From Hofstenia miamia (lineage: Eukaryota > Xenacoelomorpha > Acoela > Hofsteniidae), in contig CABFPE010000186.1 in assembly GCA_900660155.1 (NCBI GenBank), positions 434,747 to 498,746 of the forward strand: a stretch of 64,000 bases of DNA, read 5' to 3'. Each line of letters opens with the position of its first letter. Position 1 is the first letter of the stretch. The notes beneath the pieces were generated by a model that was not told the origin of the DNA, did no database searches, and saw nothing but the letters and a program-made list of their open reading frames with translations. A program made the position numbers and the translations under genes. Below are positions 57,420 to 64,000 of the stretch, in pieces.

Positions 57420-58990
57420 AAATTTTAATTTTTTTCTAAATTTTTTGTAATTTTTTTCTACTCTAGTCTCATTATCTAAATCATTCCAAATATTAGAGGC
57501 TGCTCGATGAAAACTAGGATATGAAATACTGCTACAAATAAACTTATGTGATCGAGGATTTACTTTTAAGTAATTATCAAGAAAAGAAATTGATTTTCGG
57601 CCATATTTATACTTAAATAAAATTGAAGCTGCATGGAATTGTACTTGATATAGCGGGGATAATATATTATACTTTCGTCTGTATTCACTAACATGGTCAT
57701 GCTTACGTGCAAAATTTAATGTTTTTAATGCCCAATTAAAAGTTTTTGATAATAAATAGCGGCTTTTGTATTAAAATAAATAAATATAAATGAACAATAA
57801 TGTAGTTGCGATAAGCAAAATGCATGCAATAGCTGAATGTGTTAATCTGACCCTAAATTTCTGAGGGTGTATAAGTATCTAACGCCAGAAGCCATTTTAT
57901 GTATCTTTTTTAAAAGAAATTTATCGAATATTTTATATCTTTGTCAATATCAACACCTAAATATGTAACATGATCACTTTGTTTTATCGGAACACTGTTT
58001 ACAATTAAATCAATTTTGTTTGTTATTTCTTTTACAGCATTTGGGGAAAATATAATGAATTGAGTTTTTTCAATATTAATTTTTAATTGATTGGATGTAA
58101 AATACCTAGAAAAATTTTCAATATCACTTTGCAAATTTATTGTGGCCTTGAATGCATTATTATCTGTATTTATGAGACATGTGTCATCATCAAATTTATA
58201 AATTTCACTATGGTTTACATGTTTAATAATGTCATTTACATATATTGCAAATAGAACGGGCCCTAGTCTGTGCTTGAGGTACTCCTCGATCGGTTGTAAT
58301 GTAATCAGATTTCATGTTATTCATTAATACACGCTGTTTTCTATTTTTTTAAAAACTCATAATTAATTTAATTGAATTTTGTTGAAATCCATAATTTTTA
58401 AGTTTAATTGATAAAATTTCAAAATTCATTGAATTAAAAGCTTTACTTAAGTCAAGAAGTGCTATGAAACAGGATTTATTTTGAAATTTATTAGCGAATA
58501 TTTTTTCGGTAATTGAAAGAATTGCATCACTTGTACTATGTTTAACGCGAAAACCATATTGTTTGGATGATAAAATATTCTCAGATGCAAGATATTGATT
58601 GATTTGAATGTGCAGTAACCTTGCAAATAGCTTACTAAAAGGATGCGTTATTGAAATTGGCCTATAATTTTTAGCAATAAGAGGATCTCCATTTTTATAC
58701 AAAGGTGTTATATCTGACTTTTTCATTATTTCCGGAAATTCGTTTTCAACTATACATTGATTAAATGCAAATGATAAATGGTCACCAAATACATGGAAAA
58801 ATTTTTTAATTATAAAGTAAGGTAAATGAGTGGAACCTGAAGATTTATTTGTAATTCTTTTAAGGTAGATAACCTAAATTGAAACGTAGATTTACAATTT
58901 GATTGCTTAAGATTTGATAGAGAAATTTTAAGAAATTTGAAGTTACCTAATTCTTTAAATGTGTGATTTAGATGACTTAAAATCCTTTTT
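57420..58990 (-). pseudogene. 5'-truncated LINE ORF2 with mutated active site
   Basis: Minus strand from high to low: KKSDITPLYKNGDPLIAKNY and RPISITHPFSKLFARLL; KQYGFRVKHSTSDAILSITE; CFIALLDLSKAFNSMNFEIL. Then GVPQ is followed by a frameshift before G-P-V-L-F. At 58190-58160 the active site reads IYKFDDDTCLIN, so Y-A-D-D is changed to F-D-D-D. Next come YFTSNQLKINIEKTQFIIFS and HVTYLGVDID. The 3' end at 57430-57650 matches 21790-22055. No endonuclease domain remains. Dead copy. Confidence 0.8.
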
Positions 58991-58999
58991 TTATCGTTA

Positions 59000-59440
59000 A
59001 ACTTTTTTTTTAATAATAATAATAATAATTTTTATTTATAAACCGCCACATACGAAATAGCCTCAAGACAGTAACAGCAATAAAAAAAATTAGTAGAGAG
59101 CCAGCAGAAGAAGCATAGATTTTAACCATGCTTTAAATACCCTTATGATAGGAGACATCTTAACATTCCGAGGTGGATCAGTCCATACCTTTGTACCAGC
59201 AAGTGATAATGCACGTGAAGAGTTGGAAGAACTAGCAAGCGGAACAGTTAACTTACTGTATGTTGATCAGTAGATTATTACAAAATTCAAATAGTTCTGA
59301 AATGTAATGTTGCTCAAGACCATGCAAAGCTTTCAAAACAGTAAGGGACATTTTGTAGACATTGCGATAGTGAACAGGAAGTCAATGTAAAGCATGTAAA
59401 ACGGGAGTAACATGTTCCCTTGGATAACTTAACCAATAGC
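59000..59440. repeat. AAT microsatellite and unclassified dispersed-repeat-like sequence
   Basis: (AAT)6 at about 59013-59031, then a GC-moderate block (ccgaggtggatcagtccata, ccagcaagtgataatgcacg, gtgaacaggaagtcaatgta). Its composition differs from the flanks and no frame is open. It looks repeat-derived; I cannot name the family. Confidence 0.3.
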
Positions 59441-61159
59441 ATTTGCCATTAAAAAAATTTTGTTTTTCTATTAGCTATACTTTGTATGATTCATAATAAA
59501 TTTGATTATTTTAATACATTTTGTACTTGTATTCAAATTTTTTTATACTTAGTGCTCGAAAGCCCCTCTCCCTTTTGATATAAACTTAGGGTATTTTGAA
59601 TTTTTCAGGGAATATTTTTTTATGAAATTGGCTTTCTAAAAATTTAGTTTAAATTGCCATTCATTCCATAAAATGATTTCAATTTCCATTCTATTTGCAA
59701 GTCCATGATCTGGAAATGGAATGGATTAGAAATTTCCATGTCCAAATGTAATCCTGTTAGTATGTTGTATAGTAATCAGTGCATCATTTGTGTTTTGAAC
59801 TAAACAAATTATAAAATCTCAAATATATTCTAATAAATTTACAAAGTGTTTTATGTTCTTTAGATTTGAAGATGAGTGTATGTGCTTGCGCTTACAAAGT
59901 TTTAATTTAATATAATTAGTTTATTTAGTTTTTGTTTATTTAATACTTAGATTTTGTCTTACTAAAAAGTCTTTATTGTTTTGAAATTTTTTTATTTTGA
60001 GTAGTTTGTTTGTTATGATTATCAAAAAATAGAGACGATTAGTTAAAGTAACGGAATGCCTGTTAACTGAACAACTCTAATGAGAATGTTTAAAAACCAT
60101 GTCACAATGTTCCAGATATTTTGTAGAATTGAAACCTTGAAAATCAACAAATACATTTGTAATGAATATGATTTATTGTCACTAGAGGGCGTTATTTTAA
60201 ATTACAAATAGATAAAAAAATTACTTCTTAAAGACTACAATGGAGGAGAAGACATTGAAGTTGTGCTTTTGGGAACGACTTGCGGCCGGGCAGGGACACA
60301 CAATATATTTTTACATTTATTTTTGATAATGCAAGCCTAGTGTTTGAGGAAACTAATTTCACAAATAATGTGGTTTTTTAACAAACGATTTATTATTGGC
60401 ATTTAGTTTTTTATTATTAAGATTTACTAAAAACTTATTTGTTCTGTAGATAATCGGGAATTAATGTTCTAAATATATGCAGACACATTTTGTTTTAAAA
60501 AGTCAAATTTAAGAAACAAATTAAAAAATCGGTCAGACAGACACTATCAAGCTTTGCTACCAACCATGCAGAAAATTGCAAATTTGTCAATGGTGTTATA
60601 TAGCGTTCAGGAATGGTACAAAAATACTAAATTTGAAGAAAATCCCCGGGTACGGATAAACTCATTGTATTCGGTCACTTTGATTTTAATAGCACGCAGT
60701 TGAAACATGTTATTTTATTGGCACAACATCAATGTTATTTGAAGCGTTTTAATATAGTATATGAAAAGCGCATTAAATTTTCATTCGAGTTAATATGTAA
60801 TTTAAGATTAATATATTACTATCATTTGAGGAACAAGTGCTTATTTTTTGAAAATCTATGTTGATCACTTTTTTCCACGGTCTATGTTGGTTATGATTCA
60901 CAGTAGTAATATTATGTTGTTTTTTCGACACATTAAAACAACAAATTTGACTGCATAAAATATGTTTTTTTCGATTATGATACGTTTATACAGCAATGAA
61001 CACTTATTACAAATATAAATCTAGCATTGTTTACTTTACAGTTTGTAATATGCAATATAAGTTATAATAAATAAGAACACATATAAAATTATTAATAAAG
61101 CAACAACTTAAAATACAGTTTAAAAAAAGTAATGCTACAATAAACTGTTTTGCCATGTA
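59441..61159. other. Non-coding stretch
   Basis: AT-rich, no recognisable frames, no terminal repeats noticed. Confidence 0.4.
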
Positions 61160-61640
61160 TTTAGACGCTTACTACTACCTAGAGTTTTTTGATGTAAAAG
61201 TAAATTTTTTTTTAGCTTCTTTTTCAATATGTTTAGTGTTTTGGCAAAATTTCATCAGGTAGTGAGTTCCAGCTGTTGCATGTGATTACTGAGAACGATT
61301 TACTCCATTGCAAGCACTTAATTTTGCTGTTATTTATGTAGTTATTTGCACTCTTATTAATTATGTAAAAGGTAATAAAAAAATCGAGCGAGTTGGTTAA
61401 CTTGTAATTGTGTTTGTACAAAGTGACAAGGTTATGAATAGGGATAGGGATTTTTCTCCGTTGTAGCTTTCCTATTACTCGTTGCTTGCCGATTATTATG
61501 ATTATATTTATATTGCTCTCCATGTTTGTTATTTCATTACTGGATGCCAGTTGCTTATTGTTTTGTATCATAGTTGACTGTTGGCCGAATTATGCATTTA
61601 CTTTCTTGCAGGCTGCATTGATTGTTCACATGTAAGAAGG
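61160..61640 (-). pseudogene. 3' end of a LINE ORF2
   Basis: The minus-strand frame from about 61571 to 61233 encodes QRVIGKLQRRKIPIPIHNLV, YIINKSANNYINNSKIKCLQ and WSKSFSVITCNSWNSLPDEI. The N-S-W-N-S-L-P motif marks the conserved C-terminus of CR1/L2/Jockey ORF2 proteins. Upstream RT blocks are missing. Confidence 0.6.
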
Positions 61641-62020
61641 GCTAGCATGTATTGTTATATCTGTAGGGCTATTATATTTAAGGCTCAATAACAAGCTAAA
61701 GCATTGCGGTTACGTTATTTCCTTATAATTACATAATCATAATAACAAGAACAATCAATGCACTAAATTAGTAAGTCGTAGCACACACACAATCACTGAG
61801 TTAACCATCTACACACTGATTCAGCTAATGGTTTCCACTGCGGAATTCGAATAAAAGCTGGAGCTGTTGCTGCTAAAGAGATCTCTGGAATCGCATGGCA
61901 CTGCTTCGGGTTTCGACCCTGTCTTCCATCTACCACTCTTGATCTAAAATATGTTGTTGTTAGTTAAGTATTCAGGAATGCTAATGCAGATTAATCTAAG
62001 TTAATTAGCTAAAGACTCAA
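61641..62020. other. Non-coding stretch
   Basis: A GC-richer patch at 61830-61940 without recognised coding. Nothing else seen. Confidence 0.3.
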
Positions 62021-62330
62021 TTAGAAAGAGAGAATTAGGAATCTGTCATAATTAATCATCGCATATACTGTGAAAAGTAATGAGTTACTCTTGAATAATC
62101 GCGAAATTGGGATTGGCAAGATTCTACAATAAGATAATATTTGATTGTATAGCAATCTTACAAAGATTTTAGCAAATAGGTTGCCAATAGCTATTAGACG
62201 GTAATTTTCTGCTAGCAGTGGATCTCCTTTTTTGTCAATTGGAGTAATGTCTACTCTTTTCAAAACAGATGGAAAATCATTTTGACTTATTGAAAAGTGC
62301 ATTGTAAATAAATTCAACTCAAAATTGGTT
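62021..62330 (-). pseudogene. LINE RT N-terminal fragment, minus strand
   Basis: The frame from 62317 encodes FPSVLKRVDITPIDKKGDPL, LAENYRLIAIGNLFAKIFVR and LLYNQILSY, the first RT blocks (T-P-I-x-K-K-G-D-P; N-Y-R-P-I). It loses frame thereafter. Confidence 0.6.
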
Positions 62331-62479
62331 TAATATTCCTTGATTATAAACATAGAAATTCCCATACTTCCACAAGACTTTTGACTATCAATTTTGTGTA
62401 TGACATTTAGTAACTCTGCTTTGCTTACAAAATGAAAAACAAACTTACTATTGGCTGTGAGTTAAAATTAAATACCGCT

Positions 62480-62870
62480 TTTCAAATTGGCTAGAACTAT
62501 CCTATAGGACCACTGTTGTTCACTTTCTAGGATAATGACATGTGTAAAGTTACAAACTGCAAATTAATCCAATATTCCGATGATACCTCTATTTTTAGTA
62601 GCCCTAAAGCGATTGAAACAGCTGTAAAAAATATTGAAATAAATTGTTTTAGGTTGTGTAGGTATTTTAGTTTGAATAATAAATTGACTATCAACGTAAA
62701 GAAAACTAAATTTTGCATGATGCAACCTAAACACTCTAAGCACAATAAATTACACTCTTAATATCAATAATGAATTGCGTTGAGGTTGTAGATACATTTA
62801 GATATTTAGGAGTTAAGTTTGATTCAATGTTACAATTCAAAACACAAATAAATGTCATAGTCTTTATACA
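62480..62870 (+). pseudogene. LINE RT core fragment, plus strand
   Basis: Encodes CKLIQYSDDTSIFSSPKAIE, with YSDD in place of YADD, then TAVKNIEINCFRLCRYFSLN and KLTINVKKTKFCMM. After a stop it continues with a damaged F-R-Y-L-G-V block (about 62790-62820). It closely resembles the corresponding part of the intact LINE (CQLIQYADDTCIFSG), so it may be a dead relative. It is oriented opposite to the fragment at 62021. Confidence 0.65.
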
Positions 62871-62944
62871 ATTGCCCAAAAATTTTAAATGTTTAGGATG
62901 TTCCTCCCATGGTATTTAGAAGAGAACGAGGAGATCTCATTGGG

Positions 62945-63160
62945 ACGTTCTAAAGTTGAACAGTAAACGTTCACATAAGTTGAGATCAAGAGCATGTTGA
63001 CTGCCATCACAGTTCCATGCGCTTCTGTTAATAAAATATTTGGTAAATACTGCAACATTGTCCTTTTGAAGGAGCCAGTTACTAATGTCTGTTGCGTCCC
63101 TGTGTAACTTTCTTCATTTCTCTCAATAAGATTGAAAAAATTTTAAAAAGCATGCTGAAT
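62945..63160 (-). pseudogene. Tc1-type transposase catalytic fragment
   Basis: On the minus strand WLLQKDNVAVFTKYFINRSA is followed by WNCDGSQHALDLNLCERLL. This corresponds to the L-Q-Q-D-N-A-P-x-H and D-W-P-x-Q-S-P-D-L-N-P-I-E blocks around the second catalytic Asp and the third acidic residue. The key residues around S-P-D-L-N-P are altered (HALDLNL). Only the middle of the catalytic domain is present; no TIRs seen. Confidence 0.5.
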
Positions 63161-63965
63161 CAACTGGTGTTGATGCAAAATGAACCTCTTTGTTCAGAGT
63201 AAGCATTATAAAGAATAGGTTCTTCTTGTTTGCCATCCTCTTGTGGACCCAGGATATATGTATTGTGGGGTTTCATAATAGGGGATCTCATTCATGGAGG
63301 AAAAATGATACATTGTCAATCTGGATACAATGTGAAGAAATCACTGTATATTTTAGTTGCTGATTCACGTAGTATTATTCGAGCTGAAACAAAACTTGAA
63401 ACTACTTTTAATTTTGCTACAGTGATTAACGAATAACCTAGAATGAATCAATCAAATAATGATTTACACAAATACCTTTATATAAATTATGCATAGATAT
63501 TGTAATTATTATTAAGTAAAATAAATTTTTGGTCCTACATATATGAAAGTTTTATACATTTTCTGTCACATTAAGCAAAATTGCATAATAAATCACTTCT
63601 TGGCAAAGATAATGTGAGTTCTTCGTGTAATATTGACTTCTCACTTCTACTTTCTGTATATGATTTATATATCATTACAATTAGTTGCAAGAATCACATA
63701 GCATAATTGATGTGAAATCACTAAATTATTGAATATAGAAACGTTTCTGGCAAACCTTATTTTAGTTACATACACATATACACATGCACATACACACGTA
63801 CCTACGCGTTTTTGTACTATACTTCTGCTGAGGCATGCGTTTTCTCATGACTTATGCTGTCTTCTAACTTAGTGCCTACAAAATTGCAAATTTCTGACTG
63901 AAATAACTTTGAGACATGTATTAAGGTGAATTTCGCTAGTTTCAGTTTATTTACAAATATTTATA

Positions 63966-63968
<3 letters not shown>
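63161..63968. other. Non-coding stretch
   Basis: AT-rich; a cacata/cacacg-rich patch lies at 63771-63805. No genes supported. Confidence 0.35.

Positions 63969-63998
<30 letters not shown>
63969..63998. repeat. (TA)n microsatellite at the window end
   Basis: Fifteen TA units running almost to the last base of the window. Confidence 0.9.

Positions 63999-64000
<2 letters not shown>

Overview
The window is nuclear DNA from an animal, most likely an AT-rich, repeat-dense invertebrate. The grounds are a DEG/ENaC cation channel with LDLa and CUB modules, a spliced secreted protein, CR1/L2-like LINEs with a metazoan-type ORF1, and Helitron, Tc1/mariner, hAT and P-type transposon remains. I cannot place the species. 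There is no prokaryotic gene organisation and I saw no rRNA, tRNA or CRISPR. Two runs of N (10459-10836 and 49236-50232) and six single N characters (1669, 12009, 13234, 43234, 56889, 57042) mark assembly joins. Every single N is flanked by near-identical sequence, so several 'tandem duplications' may be artefacts.

Layout. 1-6.9 kb is mostly non-coding, with a possible hAT-type MITE. 7.0-9.3 kb (minus) holds the one intact host gene, a single-exon 780-residue DEG/ENaC channel with two LDLa modules and a CUB module. 9.5-14 kb holds a TA microsatellite gap and a multiply repeated LTR-like block. 15.2-25.7 kb holds a possible FN3-type exon, a mariner-like element with TIRs, three LINE fragments, a long palindrome and a MITE. 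26.4-31.0 kb is an apparently intact two-ORF LINE: SGNH-esterase ORF1, then an endonuclease/reverse transcriptase ORF2 with a 2A-like motif, a 3' stem-loop and a TCTTA tail. 34.4-47.3 kb holds a decayed hAT transposase, two Tc1-derived fragments that run directly into a 162-bp satellite unit, a P-type deletion derivative inserted in that satellite, LTR-like repeats, and a roughly 15-unit array of the same satellite. 47.8-50.8 kb (minus) holds two candidate exons of a secreted, possibly beta-helical protein whose intron carries an opposite-strand LINE. 51.1-52.7 kb is a Helitron remnant with both termini recognisable. 52.7-63.1 kb is a graveyard of LINE fragments in both orientations, plus a MITE and a Tc1 fragment.

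How it fits together. The two host genes (channel and secreted protein) are both extracellular or membrane proteins, but nothing in the sequence links them functionally. Everything else is mobile DNA. The most interesting relationships are between repeats: a satellite that starts inside a Tc1 transposase reading frame, a P-type element nested in it, a MITE nested in a LINE, and a LINE nested in an intron.
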